Positions 41,616 through 50,734 of a DNA stretch of 64,000 nucleotides are shown in pieces. The DNA lies in contig JAPPLB010000156.1 of NCBI GenBank assembly GCA_028819575.1, positions 1-64,000 of the forward strand. The letters are read 5' to 3'. The stretch's first letter is position 1. Each line of letters starts with the position of its first letter. The notes under the pieces were generated by a model, which was not told the origin of the DNA, searched no databases, and saw nothing but the letters and a program-made list of their open reading frames with translations. This DNA is from Bryobacterales bacterium (GTDB taxonomy: Bacteria; Acidobacteriota; Terriglobia; Bryobacterales; UBA6623). The translations under genes were made by a program, and so were the position numbers.

Positions 41616-44609
41616 GTGAACACGACGACATCACAATCGACCCCGCAAGCCTCGGCGGCTCTGTCCATGGAGGAACGAGAGAGCGTCCGCCGTCAGGTTG
41701 GCGAAGCATGTCAATCGGTCGCCCAACTCTGGCCGCTCAAGACGTTCGCCTACCGCAACCCGATACGAGGGTTCGAGCATCTGCCTTTCGATGAAGCGGT
41801 TCGGGAAGGGAAACGCTTGCAGGGAGGGGTCGGATATCTCCCGAATCACGAGTATCGTCAGTTCTACCGGGACGGACGCATCACAGAGAAGAATGTCCGC
41901 CGTGCGTTGGACCGTTTCGGGCCGAGAGCAGACTCGGAGTCGGCCGTCCAGGCGGGTTCCCGACGGATCGATTCCTCGGATGTATTCCTCCAGCACCTCC
42001 TGTCGGGAATCGAAGCGTTGGAGCCCGCGCTTCTGGACTGGACGTTGAAGCAGGAAGGCCTTGACAATCCTCTGAGCGAGGACCCGCCGGCTGAAGGTAA
42101 TGGTAAGGCGGATCTGTGGGAAAGCGCATTGTCCGTTCTGTACCATCAAGACCCACTTGTCGGCGGACCAAGTGCATCGGGGGAAGATGCGACTGGTCGT
42201 GAGTCAGCTCGGCCTGGCGCTGATCCCGACGCGGCATTGCCGGACGGACGGACCATCGGTGATTGGCTGGACCTGCTGGCGGGAGCTTCGATTGTCGAGC
42301 GGATCGACGCCCAGATGATCAAGTGGACCGCGGCTTTTCTCGACGAAGGCATGGCCGGATGGGGGATGCCTTCGAGGAAGCGTGGCTTCTATCAAAGCTG
42401 GCGAGAGCTTGCCGCGCGCGATTTCTCCTGCCGCTTCCTCGGAGTGAAGAACTTCGCACGCAAGGTCCGGTCGCTGCCCGATGCGCCGGAAGAGGCTGTC
42501 GCCCACTGTTTGCATCGGCTGGAGATGCCGCCTGAGCGTTGGAAGGATTATCAGTCGCGCCACTTCGCTCAACTGCCCGGGTGGACGGGGTTCGTTCGAT
42601 GGCGCAGCGAGACCCCCGAGTATCCCGCCCAGCACGAGCACCCGATCGACTTGGTTCAGTATCTGGCGGTGCGCCTCTTCTACGAAGTGGAGCTTGTCAA
42701 TGCCTTTTGCGAACGGCAGTGGAGTATTCCCGGGACACTGTCAGCCATCTCCTCCTGGTGTCGAAGCAATCCTGACCGGCCGGCTGGCTCGGCGGAACAG
42801 GACTCCCATCATGCGGACGATCGGACGCTGACGCTATGCCGCGATGCATGGCGGCTCTTTTGGTTGGCCCGCAGCCTGGATCTGACTCCCGGCGATGTGC
42901 GAACGTTGTCCTTGGCCGATGCCCGGACGCTGCTGGCATGGTTGGATGCGTTTCCGCAGGACGACCACGGGCCCGTCTGGCTCGAAGCCTATGAGGACGC
43001 TTTCCGGGAGGAGTTCGTTGAGAAGCTGTCCGCGCACGGCGGGAGCGGGCAGGGAACGGACGGCCGTCCTCGAGCCCAGTTGATCTTTTGCATCGATGCG
43101 CGCTCCGAACCCTTTCGGCGGCAGATCGAATCGCAAGGACCTTATGAAACCTTTGGTTACGCGGGGTTCTTCGGCGTGCCGATGAGCCATCAGGCTTTTG
43201 ACACCACCGAGCGTCTGGCTCTGTGTCCGGTATTGCTCAAGCCCGGACACGCCGTTGCTGAAACGCCTCGCTCCGGAGAGCAGGCTCCCTTGCAGACGTT
43301 TGCATCGGGGACGCGCTGGCGACGCTTGGGAGACGAGCTGTTTCACGACTTGAAGCAACACCCCGTAAGTTGCTTCATGCTGGTTGATGTGCTGGGGCTC
43401 CTGTTCAGCATCGGACTGATTGGTAAGACGTTGATTCAAAAGCCGTTTGTCAGCGCTCGAGACTGGGTCAGGCGAAAGGTCAGGCACCCGTTTAGAACCC
43501 ACATACCTTTTTCGAGATCCGAGGTCGAAGATGGCTTCGAGGAGACTGCAGAGGCGAAACTCGGGCGGCTTCCTGGATTCACTCTCCAGGAGCAGGCGGC
43601 TTTCGTCGAAGGCGGCCTGAGGATTATTGGCTTGACCCGGCGCCTCGGCCGCCTCGTCATCGTTTGCGGTCACGGCTCCGTCACGGAAAACAATCCCTAT
43701 GCCGCCGCCTATAACTGCGGTGCCTGCGGGGGTAGCCATGGCGACCCGAATGCGCGTGTTTTTGCGGCAATGGCGAACCATCCCGATGTTCGCAGCACTC
43801 TCCGGCGCAACGGCCTCGACATCCCCGAAGACACTTGGTTCCTCGCCGGGAAGCACGATACGACGACCGATCGGGTCGCATTCTACGACGTGGTCGATTT
43901 GCCGTCGAGCCATGCCGAAGACCTGCGTGAACTGGCCCGTGATCTCGATGAAGCGGGCGCCCGCCAGGCTCTCGACCGGTGCGGCCGTCTTCCTCGCGCT
44001 CCCAGGGGCATGTCGTCCAAAAGTGCCTACGCGCATGCGCTCTCTCGCAGTACGGACTGGGCGAACGTCCGGCCCGAATGGGGTCTTTCCAGCAACGCCG
44101 CATTCATCATCGGGCGTCGCCAGGTGACCGCGGGCCTTGATTTGTCCGCTCGGGCCTTCTTGCATTCCTATGATCCGGATTCGGACCCCGACGGCGCTCT
44201 GCTCGAGAAGATCATGACGGCCCCGTTGATCGTCGGCGAGTGGATTAACATGGAATACTACTTCTCCGCTGTCGATCCTTGGTTCTACGGCAGTGGCAGC
44301 AAGGTGATCCACAATGTTGTCTCCGGTGTTGGCGTGATGCTCGGAAGCCAAAGCGATCTCCAGAGTGGCCTCCCTGTGCAAAGCATCAATGACGGCGATG
44401 TTCACTACCACGAACCGATGCGGCTTCTCGCCATGATCGAGGCTCCCCGGGAGCGAATAGCTTCGATTATCCGTAAGCATGAAGTTCTACAGCAGATCTT
44501 CCATAACCAATGGATGAATCTGTTGGCGCTCGATCCGCAAACCAGGGAATTCCACCGCTATCATCCGGACTCTACTTGGGAGGCCATGACGTTGTCGCGG
44601 GCCGCGTAG
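41616..44609 (+). CDS. dabA: DabA (UPF0753/DUF2309) inorganic carbon transport protein
   Basis: This 997-residue protein is a member of the DabA family, the carbonic-anhydrase-like subunit of the DAB inorganic-carbon system. Predicted zinc ligands are all present at the expected spacing: Cys 492 and Asp 494 (IFCIDARSEP), His 686 (VCGHGSVTEN) and Cys 701 (AYNCGACGG). Typical DabA also has a GTG or ATG start and about 800-1000 residues. DabA partners with a membrane protein of the NuoL/MrpA type (DabB) that couples CO2 hydration to ion flow. Here the following genes are Mrp subunits rather than a lone DabB. The start is GTG at 41616. Peripheral membrane location. Confidence 0.9.
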   Translation: MNTTTSQSTPQASAALSMEERESVRRQVGEACQSVAQLWPLKTFAYRNPIRGFEHLPFDEAVREGKRLQGGVGYLPNHEYRQFYRDGRITEKNVRRALDRFGPRADSESAVQAGSRRIDSSDVFLQHLLSGIEALEPALLDWTLKQEGLDNPLSEDPPAEGNGKADLWESALSVLYHQDPLVGGPSASGEDATGRESARPGADPDAALPDGRTIGDWLDLLAGASIVERIDAQMIKWTAAFLDEGMAGWGMPSRKRGFYQSWRELAARDFSCRFLGVKNFARKVRSLPDAPEEAVAHCLHRLEMPPERWKDYQSRHFAQLPGWTGFVRWRSETPEYPAQHEHPIDLVQYLAVRLFYEVELVNAFCERQWSIPGTLSAISSWCRSNPDRPAGSAEQDSHHADDRTLTLCRDAWRLFWLARSLDLTPGDVRTLSLADARTLLAWLDAFPQDDHGPVWLEAYEDAFREEFVEKLSAHGGSGQGTDGRPRAQLIFCIDARSEPFRRQIESQGPYETFGYAGFFGVPMSHQAFDTTERLALCPVLLKPGHAVAETPRSGEQAPLQTFASGTRWRRLGDELFHDLKQHPVSCFMLVDVLGLLFSIGLIGKTLIQKPFVSARDWVRRKVRHPFRTHIPFSRSEVEDGFEETAEAKLGRLPGFTLQEQAAFVEGGLRIIGLTRRLGRLVIVCGHGSVTENNPYAAAYNCGACGGSHGDPNARVFAAMANHPDVRSTLRRNGLDIPEDTWFLAGKHDTTTDRVAFYDVVDLPSSHAEDLRELARDLDEAGARQALDRCGRLPRAPRGMSSKSAYAHALSRSTDWANVRPEWGLSSNAAFIIGRRQVTAGLDLSARAFLHSYDPDSDPDGALLEKIMTAPLIVGEWINMEYYFSAVDPWFYGSGSKVIHNVVSGVGVMLGSQSDLQSGLPVQSINDGDVHYHEPMRLLAMIEAPRERIASIIRKHEVLQQIFHNQWMNLLALDPQTREFHRYHPDSTWEAMTLSRAA

Positions 44610-44634
44610 TGCTCGGCGACCCTGAGACCAAGAC

Positions 44635-45129
44635 ATGAGCGTCCTTCTCTCAACTACCCTGCCGCACAGGACAGCCGCTCTCTTCGTGCTTTGGCTGCTC
44701 CTTTCCGAGAGTTACAACCTGCCTCACATGGCGATTGGATTGGCCGCGGCGATTACCGTCGCCCTCCTGAACACCGACAGGCTGACTCCGGTCGCGTACC
44801 GCATTTACTGGCTGAGGCTGGCCGCGTACCTGCCCTGGCTCCTTTGGAGGATTTTCGTGAGCGGCGTCCACCTCTCCTTCTTGATCCTTCATCCGCGTAT
44901 GCCCATCGACCCCATCATGTTCAGCCATCGAACGAAACTGGCCAACAAGAATGCAGTCGTCCTTCTCGGCAACTCGGTCACGCTCACTCCCGGCACGCTC
45001 ACCGTCGAGGCCAATCCCGATGAAGTTCTCGTCCACGCCATGGATGAGTACTCCGCGCAAGACGTGAAGACTCTCCGGCTCGATCGAAAAATCGCAAACC
45101 TGTTCAAGCGAACGGAGGCTCTAGGGTGA
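44635..45129 (+). CDS. mrpE: Mrp-type antiporter subunit E
   Basis: This 164-residue protein has two or three membrane helices at the N-terminus (LFVLWLLLSESYNLPHMAIG, YRIYWLRLAAYLPWLLWRIF) and a cytosolic C-terminal part (TVEANPDEVLVHAMDE). The MrpE family residue pattern NSVTLTPGTLTVE is clear. Subunit of the multisubunit Na+/H+ antiporter. The GTG start of mrpF overlaps its stop by 4 bases. It starts 25 bases after dabA. Confidence 0.88.
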   Translation: MSVLLSTTLPHRTAALFVLWLLLSESYNLPHMAIGLAAAITVALLNTDRLTPVAYRIYWLRLAAYLPWLLWRIFVSGVHLSFLILHPRMPIDPIMFSHRTKLANKNAVVLLGNSVTLTPGTLTVEANPDEVLVHAMDEYSAQDVKTLRLDRKIANLFKRTEALG

Positions 45130-45392
45130 CGGGATTTCATTTGTTCGTGCTCAACATCCTCGCGGCCATGATCATCATCTACTTGCATCGTGTGGTCCGC
45201 GGGCCCACGGTCTACGACCGGGTCTTGGGGCTGAACGGCATCTCCACGAAAGCGATCATCCTTCTGATCGTCATTGGTACCGTCTACGAGCGCGTGGACA
45301 TGTTCGTGGACATCTCCACCGGCTATGCCCTCCTGAACCTGGTGGGCGCGCTGGCCATCATTAAATATCTGGAACAGAGAGGAACTGCCTGA
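45126..45392 (+). CDS. mrpF: Mrp-type antiporter subunit F
   Basis: This 88-residue protein has three membrane helices. The MrpF/PhaF signature RVVRGPTVYDRVLGLNGIST follows the first helix. Starts at GTG (45126), coupled to mrpE (GTGA overlap), and ends right at the start of mrpG (TGA 45390-45392, ATG 45393). Confidence 0.88.
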   Translation: MTGFHLFVLNILAAMIIIYLHRVVRGPTVYDRVLGLNGISTKAIILLIVIGTVYERVDMFVDISTGYALLNLVGALAIIKYLEQRGTA

Positions 45393-45692
45393 ATGGAGTT
45401 GATCGGCGCTGGCCTGATGCTCGTGGGCCTGTTCTTTCTGGTCGTGGCCGCCATTGGGATGGTTCGTCTGCCGGACGTGTTTTCTCGTTCGCATGCCGTG
45501 GCTCTCACCGATTCGCTCGGTGCGCTGTTCCTTCTGGTGGGTTTGGCGGTCGAACATGGTTTCAGCCCGAATGCTCTCAGGATCCTCGTTGTACTGGCGT
45601 TGCTTTACATTCTGAATCCCGTGATATCCCATGCAACCGTCCGGGCTGCGCTTCGTTCCGGGATGAAACCGTGGAGGCGGGAGAGCGGATGA
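45393..45692 (+). CDS. mrpG: Mrp-type antiporter subunit G
   Basis: The 99-residue protein has three membrane helices and the MrpG pattern GLFFLVVAAIGMVRLPDVFS RSHAV-like in its first 35 residues, followed by LTDSLGALFLLVGLAV. Starts at once after mrpF and overlaps the next gene by 4 bases (ATGA). Confidence 0.88.
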   Translation: MELIGAGLMLVGLFFLVVAAIGMVRLPDVFSRSHAVALTDSLGALFLLVGLAVEHGFSPNALRILVVLALLYILNPVISHATVRAALRSGMKPWRRESG

Positions 45693-46219
45693 CATACTCG
45701 TTCGAATTGCTCTTGCTGGTGCTCCTGATTCTGACCGCGGGCGGCGCCATCGTTGTGAAGGACCTGATCAGCGCCGTGGTCATTCTCGGCTCATACAGTT
45801 TCTTCCTTGCGCTTGTTTGGGCCTGGCTGGGGGCCGTGGACGTGGCGTTTGTCGAGGCGGTCGTCGGAGCCGGCTTGGCCACCGTGTTCTTCTTGCTCAC
45901 CCTGTTCGGCACGGCGCCCAAGGATACTCTGATTCGGCGGACTCCTCCCCCCATCGCCGCCGTGATTGCTCTGCCGTTGCTTGGCTTGCTGCTTCTCTAT
46001 GCCGCCGACGATCTGCCGGCCTTCGGAGACCTCCAGGCGCCCGCCAGCGTGCATGTCTCACCGTTCTACTTGGAGAACAGCTTTAGCGACACTCACACTC
46101 CCAATGTCGTCACCGCAGTCCTCATGGACTATCGGGCGCTCGACACGATGATGGAGACGGCCGTGATCTTTACGGCCGGCATCGCCTGTTGGCTTATCCT
46201 TCGCCGGAGGGTCTCATGA
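45689..46219 (+). CDS. MbhD/MbhE-like (detached MrpA C-terminal) subunit
   Basis: This 176-residue protein has about five membrane helices. Residues 1-80 match the DUF4040/MbhD pattern (VVKDLISAVVILGSYSFFLA, then VEAVVGAGLATVFFLLTLFG). Residues 85-175 match the MbhE region (YLENSFSDTHTPNVVTAVLM, DYRALDTMMETAVIF). In standard Mrp operons these two domains are the C-terminal part of MrpA, after the NuoL-like part. Here they stand alone between mrpG and mrpB, while the NuoL-like protein is encoded 2.3 kb later. Start ATG 45689 overlaps mrpG stop. The mrpB gene overlaps its end by 4 bases. Confidence 0.75.
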   Translation: MTYSFELLLLVLLILTAGGAIVVKDLISAVVILGSYSFFLALVWAWLGAVDVAFVEAVVGAGLATVFFLLTLFGTAPKDTLIRRTPPPIAAVIALPLLGLLLLYAADDLPAFGDLQAPASVHVSPFYLENSFSDTHTPNVVTAVLMDYRALDTMMETAVIFTAGIACWLILRRRVS

Positions 46220-46668
46220 TTCACACCGGACATGAGAGCATGATCGTGCGGCGCTCGGCTGCGTTGGTCATTCCTCTTGTGCAGCTCTTCGGTCTGTATG
46301 TCCTGTTCTTCGGTCAATACGGACCCGGCGGCGGCTTCGTCGGAGGGGTCATGTTGGCGGCGAGCCTCATCGCGGGAATCCTGGTGTTCGGCCCTGATGG
46401 ACAACCTGCGGCTACAGCGAAGAAGCTGCTGAAAACAGACGGTTTGGGCTTGCTCATCTTTGCGGGTGTAGGGGGCTTGTGTTTGATCGGCGGTGGAGCG
46501 TTCCTGAACTATTCCAGCATGCAGCTGCCGGGCCTGGATGATCCCACGCGCCGTTACTTGGGGATCGTCCTGACTCAGATTGGTGTTGCGGCCGACATCG
46601 CCGTGGCAGCCGTCTCGATCGTTTTCAGCTTGTATTCGGCCAGTAGCAACGAGGTGTCTGATGGTTGA
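46216..46668 (+). CDS. mrpB: Mrp-type antiporter subunit B
   Basis: This 150-residue protein has four membrane helices and the MrpB/MnhB pattern LVIPLVQLFGLYVLFFGQYG PGGGF-like motif, followed by GGVMLAASLIAGILVFG. The ATG at 46216 overlaps the previous stop (ATGA); an earlier in-frame ATG at 46189 would lie inside the upstream gene and is less likely. Confidence 0.85.
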   Translation: MIHTGHESMIVRRSAALVIPLVQLFGLYVLFFGQYGPGGGFVGGVMLAASLIAGILVFGPDGQPAATAKKLLKTDGLGLLIFAGVGGLCLIGGGAFLNYSSMQLPGLDDPTRRYLGIVLTQIGVAADIAVAAVSIVFSLYSASSNEVSDG

Positions 46669-47038
46669 ACTGATCGAGGCCTGGCTGTACCGGCCGAACT
46701 TTATCGCTTTCGTGATCTTGTTCCTGTGGGGCTTGTATATCACCGTCGTTCATCACAACCTCGTCAAGAAGTTGATTGGTCTGTATCTTGTCCAGACCAG
46801 CGTCATTTTTTTCCTGGTCACCACCAGCGCCAAATCAGGAGCGACCGTCCCGGTCTTGACTTCTGTGACGAATCCTGGCGGAGCGGAGATGTACGTGAAT
46901 CCCTTGCCTCACGTTCTTACGCTGACTGCGATTGTGGTTCAAGTGGCGACGTTGGGCGTCTCCCTGGCCTTGGTGTCGGCTATCTATCGAAAGTTCGGCT
47001 CACTGCATGAGGCTGAAATCTTGAATCGGCTGGAATGA
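46661..47038 (+). CDS. mrpC: Mrp-type antiporter subunit C (NuoK-like)
   Basis: The 125-residue protein has three membrane helices and the NuoK/MrpC features LVKKLIGLYLVQTSVIFFLV, DPLPHVLTLTAIVV-like sequence (NPLPHVLTLTAIVVQVATLG) and a C-terminal LVSAIYRKFG. Start ATG 46661 overlaps the mrpB end by 8 bases. Confidence 0.88.
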   Translation: MVELIEAWLYRPNFIAFVILFLWGLYITVVHHNLVKKLIGLYLVQTSVIFFLVTTSAKSGATVPVLTSVTNPGGAEMYVNPLPHVLTLTAIVVQVATLGVSLALVSAIYRKFGSLHEAEILNRLE

Positions 47039-48498
47039 CGTACCATCTTCCAGCTCTGGTGTTCCTGGTCCCGTTTGTCACCGCTATCGGTCTTCCACTG
47101 ATAGCGCTCCGGGACGAGCGGCGCTGCCGGCCCGTGGCTCTGGCGGCCCTTTCCGTCATGGCTGCCTTGTCCTTGATGAGTCTGGGCTCCGTGTTGAATC
47201 AAGGTGAGATCCGCTATGCCTTTAGCGGTTGGGCCCCGCCGGTCGGTATTGAATGGGTGGCGGACGAGATTGCCTCGATCATGGTCGTGGCCGCGAGTTT
47301 GCTCGCCTTGGTTTCGCTGCTCTATTCTTCCCCCTTTCCCACCCAGACGTTGCAAGGCAGAAGCGTCCCGTACTACAGCATCCTGCTCCTGCTGGTATCC
47401 GGCCTTTCGGGCGTGATCTACGCCGGAGACCTTTTCAACATTTTTGTGTTTCTCGAGATCGTGGCGCTTTCCGCCTACTCCTTGGTAGCTGTTCCAGGGG
47501 GGAGGGCCTTGGTGTCGGCGTTCCGCTATCTCATCATGGGAGCTCTCGGAGCGTCGTTCTACCTGCTGGGCGTGGCTTACTTTTATTCGGCGACCGGCAC
47601 CCTCAACATCGCCGACCTTGCCCAACGCACTCCCGGTCTCCTGGAGTCCAAAGCGGTCATCGGCGGTTTGCTTTTCATGTTTATCGGGCTGGGGATCAAG
47701 ATGGCCCTGATGCCGCTGCACGCCTGGTTGCCTGACGCGTACACGGACGCGCCCGACACGGCTTCTCCGATCCTTGCGGCCCTGTTGACGAAAGTTGCTT
47801 TGCTGGTCTGGGTGCGAATCCTGTTTTGGGTTATCGGCTCGGGAGACTCGGAGCAACCCGTCGTTGTCTTCTCGCTGGTATGGGTCTTGGGAGCTCTCGC
47901 GTCAGTCAGCGGGGTCATTCTGGCGCTCAGTCATACGGACCTGAAAAGGATATTCGCGTATGGAGGCATAGCTCATGTCGGGCTGGTTCTGATTGGCGTG
48001 GGGCAGGGTAGTCATACCGGGTTGACGGCTGGCCTGTTCTACATCATCAACGACGCCGTGATGCAGTGCGCCTTGTTCCTGCTGGCGGGCGTGCTGGTCC
48101 ATCAATACAAAGCTCGCACTCTCGATGACCTGAAAAGTGTGAACATCAGAAGTTCCTGGGTTGGCGGAGCTTTCGTTGTCGTCGCCTTATCGATGATCGG
48201 CCTCCCTCCCACAGGTGGGTTTTTCGGAAAGTGGTATATCGTTCTCAGCGCCGTTGAGAACCGCAATTATTTCGCTCTGGTGGCCATCATCGTTACGACT
48301 CTTCTAACGCTGGCGTACTTTGCCCGGGTCTTGGAGAGGATGTTTCGAAGTGCTCCGAAGTCGCCGCAGGTCCCGGACACTCCGTTATCTTTCCGGGCCA
48401 GTGTCGCGGCGCTGGCCGCCGCCATCATGGGCCTCGGCTTGTGGAGCGATCACATCGTGAGCGTGTTGCTGGAAGCAACGCGCGGTCTTGGACGATGA
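47035..48498 (+). CDS. mrpD: Mrp-type antiporter subunit D (proton-translocating, NuoN-like)
   Basis: This 487-residue protein has about 14 membrane helices of the proton-conducting complex I/Mrp family. Key charged residues are visible: Glu in FVFLEIVALSAYSLVAV (helix 5), Lys in GIKMALMPLHAWLPDAYTDA (helix 7/8) and Lys in SHTDLKRIFAYGGIAHVGLV. ATG overlaps the mrpC stop (ATGA). Confidence 0.9.
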   Translation: MTYHLPALVFLVPFVTAIGLPLIALRDERRCRPVALAALSVMAALSLMSLGSVLNQGEIRYAFSGWAPPVGIEWVADEIASIMVVAASLLALVSLLYSSPFPTQTLQGRSVPYYSILLLLVSGLSGVIYAGDLFNIFVFLEIVALSAYSLVAVPGGRALVSAFRYLIMGALGASFYLLGVAYFYSATGTLNIADLAQRTPGLLESKAVIGGLLFMFIGLGIKMALMPLHAWLPDAYTDAPDTASPILAALLTKVALLVWVRILFWVIGSGDSEQPVVVFSLVWVLGALASVSGVILALSHTDLKRIFAYGGIAHVGLVLIGVGQGSHTGLTAGLFYIINDAVMQCALFLLAGVLVHQYKARTLDDLKSVNIRSSWVGGAFVVVALSMIGLPPTGGFFGKWYIVLSAVENRNYFALVAIIVTTLLTLAYFARVLERMFRSAPKSPQVPDTPLSFRASVAALAAAIMGLGLWSDHIVSVLLEATRGLGR

Positions 48499-48525
48499 CG
48501 GAACGAGAAGGGCTGACGGAATAAC

Positions 48526-50625
48526 ATGTCGATCTACCTGTTCATTCCGCTGTTGCCTCTATTGGCGTTCCTGGTTCTTGCCCTCGGTGGCAAATCTCTG
48601 GGTGAGTCGAGCCACAAGGTGGGTGTCCCGGCGGTCGGTTTGACGCTGGCGCTTTCGATCGGAGCGTTTTTCAGTGTCGCCGCAAGCGGCCCGATCTCCA
48701 TCCCCATCTATCGGCTGATTGAAGTCGGCACACTGGCTGTCGACGTCGATTTGTACGTTGACCAGCTAACGGTGCTGTTGCTGCTGCTGGTCACGGCAGG
48801 CAGCTTCGTCGTTCATGTTTATTCGGTGCGTTATATGATCGGCGATCCGAAGTACAGCCGATTCTTCGCCGTGATGGCGCTGTTTACCTTCGCGATGGTC
48901 ATGCTGGTGATGAGTAATAACCTGCTCGTCACCTACATGTGCTGGGAGGTCATGGGGATCTGTTCGTACCTGTTGATCTCGCACTGGGCGCATCGGGAGT
49001 CAGCCTGTACGGCGGCGACGAAGGCCTTCTTGGTCAATGCTGTCGCTGATGTCGGTCTCGGCTTCGGGGTCATCTTGACTCTGTTCACCTATGGCACGCT
49101 TGACATTCAGGACATTCTGGCCGCCGCTGCGGGCGCGGGCGGCAGTGGCATCAACCTGCTGGCATGGGCCGGCTTCGAATGGATGGTCGAAAGCAATACG
49201 CTGATTACGCTTTGTTTGCTGGTGGGCGCACTGGGCAAGTCGGCCCAGTTTCCTCTCCACGTTTGGCTCCCCTTCGCGATGGAGGCCCCGACTCCGGTCT
49301 CGGCTCTGATTCATGCCGCCACGATGGTCAATGCCGGACCGTTTCTTCTGGTGAGGCTCAGTCCGTTGGTCATGCTGGCTCCCTCGGCCATGACGGTGAT
49401 CGCAATCGTGGGCGCCGTGACCGCGCTTTTTGGAGGCTTGGTGGCGCTCACTCAGTCGGATATCAAGAGGCTCTTGGCTTACTCCACGATCAGCCATATC
49501 GGATTCATGATCTTTGCCTGTGGCGTCGGCGCCTTTGTAGTGGCGATCTTTCACCTTCTGGCTCACGGATTTCTCAAGGGCTTCCTGTTCCTTTCGACCG
49601 GCGATTCCCTGTGGTCGATAACCCCGCACGGGAGCGCTGAAGACGGAGAGGAGCAACGTTCCACGGCGCCGGTCGCCCCATCGCTGCTGGTGGGAACTTT
49701 GCTGCTGGCTTGCATCCCCCCGCTCGTGCTCTTCTCGGGAACGTATGAGCAGATGTGGAACGTCCATGATTTGTCTTCGGCTCGGATCGCCTTCTGGATC
49801 ATTGCTCTGGGTACCGTGTTTCTGACGGCGATGTACACCTTTCGTGCCGTCGTCTCGCTCTTTCAACAGAGTATGGTGCGTCAGGACGCTGCGGATTCGG
49901 GATTGTACGCTGTTCGTCCCCGTTTGTTTTCCACGGAACACATTCTCAGCGTTGGGTTGTTGACGGCCTTGGTGGGATGTCTTCTGGTGTTCCTTTGGTC
50001 GTGGTTCACCGCTTTTCTGGCGCCGGCGCTCGGGGCGCAGCCGGGCGGCTTGCTGGAGCCCTCCGGAGGCTTCTCCCCTTGGCTTGTGGCGCCGTTTCTG
50101 GCGGCGGCCGGAGGTTGGAGTCTTGCCTGGTATGCCCGTCGGCGCCGTGGATTCGCGGCGGTCAATCGTGGCGAGTGGACAAGAACCGCGTATGTCTTGC
50201 TCCTGAACAAGCTCTATGTAGACGAGATATACGATGTTTGTGTGGTCAAGCCTGCCATTCGATTTTCCAAGTGGTTGTTCTATCGCGTGGATGTTCGGGG
50301 ATTCGATCTATGGAGTCGTGACTTGGCCGGCTTGTCGAAAGACTTGGCTCAATGGCTGGATAGAACGATAGAACTTCAAGCGGTGGAAAGAACAGTCCGT
50401 CAAGGAGCCAGTGGATTGGTATCCCTGTCTCGCTGGATGTGGAGAGTGATTGACCTTCGCGGGACGGATCAGGCCGTCCAACAACTGGGTCGTATCAATG
50501 ACGAGACCGGAGAAGTGCTGCAGGGGATCGAACCGCGTACGCTTCAGCACAATCTGGTCGTTGTCGTCGTTTGGTTGGTGCTGGTTATCGGACTGTTGTA
50601 CGGGTTGGTTTATGGAACTGCGTAG
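48526..50625 (+). CDS. NuoL-like proton-channel subunit (MrpA N-part or DabB-like)
   Basis: This 699-residue protein has the antiporter-type fold with 14 or more helices. It shows Glu in YMCWEVMGICSYLLISHWAH (helix 5), Lys and His in LGKSAQFPLHVWLPFAMEAP (helix 7/8) and SDIKRLLAYSTISHIGFM. The C-terminal 150 residues include an amphipathic stretch (DLAQWLDRTIELQAVERTVR) and a final helix, like the lateral helix of NuoL. It could be the missing MrpA N-terminal part or a DabB-type partner of DabA. It starts 27 bases after mrpD. A 34-bp repeat hairpin follows, then a NuoM-like gene. Confidence 0.85.
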   Translation: MSIYLFIPLLPLLAFLVLALGGKSLGESSHKVGVPAVGLTLALSIGAFFSVAASGPISIPIYRLIEVGTLAVDVDLYVDQLTVLLLLLVTAGSFVVHVYSVRYMIGDPKYSRFFAVMALFTFAMVMLVMSNNLLVTYMCWEVMGICSYLLISHWAHRESACTAATKAFLVNAVADVGLGFGVILTLFTYGTLDIQDILAAAAGAGGSGINLLAWAGFEWMVESNTLITLCLLVGALGKSAQFPLHVWLPFAMEAPTPVSALIHAATMVNAGPFLLVRLSPLVMLAPSAMTVIAIVGAVTALFGGLVALTQSDIKRLLAYSTISHIGFMIFACGVGAFVVAIFHLLAHGFLKGFLFLSTGDSLWSITPHGSAEDGEEQRSTAPVAPSLLVGTLLLACIPPLVLFSGTYEQMWNVHDLSSARIAFWIIALGTVFLTAMYTFRAVVSLFQQSMVRQDAADSGLYAVRPRLFSTEHILSVGLLTALVGCLLVFLWSWFTAFLAPALGAQPGGLLEPSGGFSPWLVAPFLAAAGGWSLAWYARRRRGFAAVNRGEWTRTAYVLLLNKLYVDEIYDVCVVKPAIRFSKWLFYRVDVRGFDLWSRDLAGLSKDLAQWLDRTIELQAVERTVRQGASGLVSLSRWMWRVIDLRGTDQAVQQLGRINDETGEVLQGIEPRTLQHNLVVVVVWLVLVIGLLYGLVYGTA

Positions 50626-50643
50626 CGCGGCATGGGTTCTTGG

Positions 50644-50677
50644 CCTGCCTTTCTCCCCACGTGGGGAGAATTGCAGG
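50644..50677. repeat. dispersed repeat, copy 10 (minimal 34-bp palindrome)
   Basis: CCTGCCTTTCTCCCCAC is joined directly to GTGGGGAGAATTGCAGG, so the element is two arms with no loop or core and only two mismatched positions. It sits 18 bases after the NuoL-like stop and 57 bases before the NuoM-like start, inside the operon. Confidence 0.92.
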
Positions 50678-50734
50678 TTAATTGCCCCTCTGAGGCCGCC
50701 GATCGTTCGAAGCGCGTGAACCGGAGTGCTTTCT

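Noticed and set aside
42834-44480. Long minus-strand reading frame (548 codons) opposite dabA
   Set aside because: Antisense shadow: no domain, no ribosome site, and dabA motifs are complete on the plus strand.
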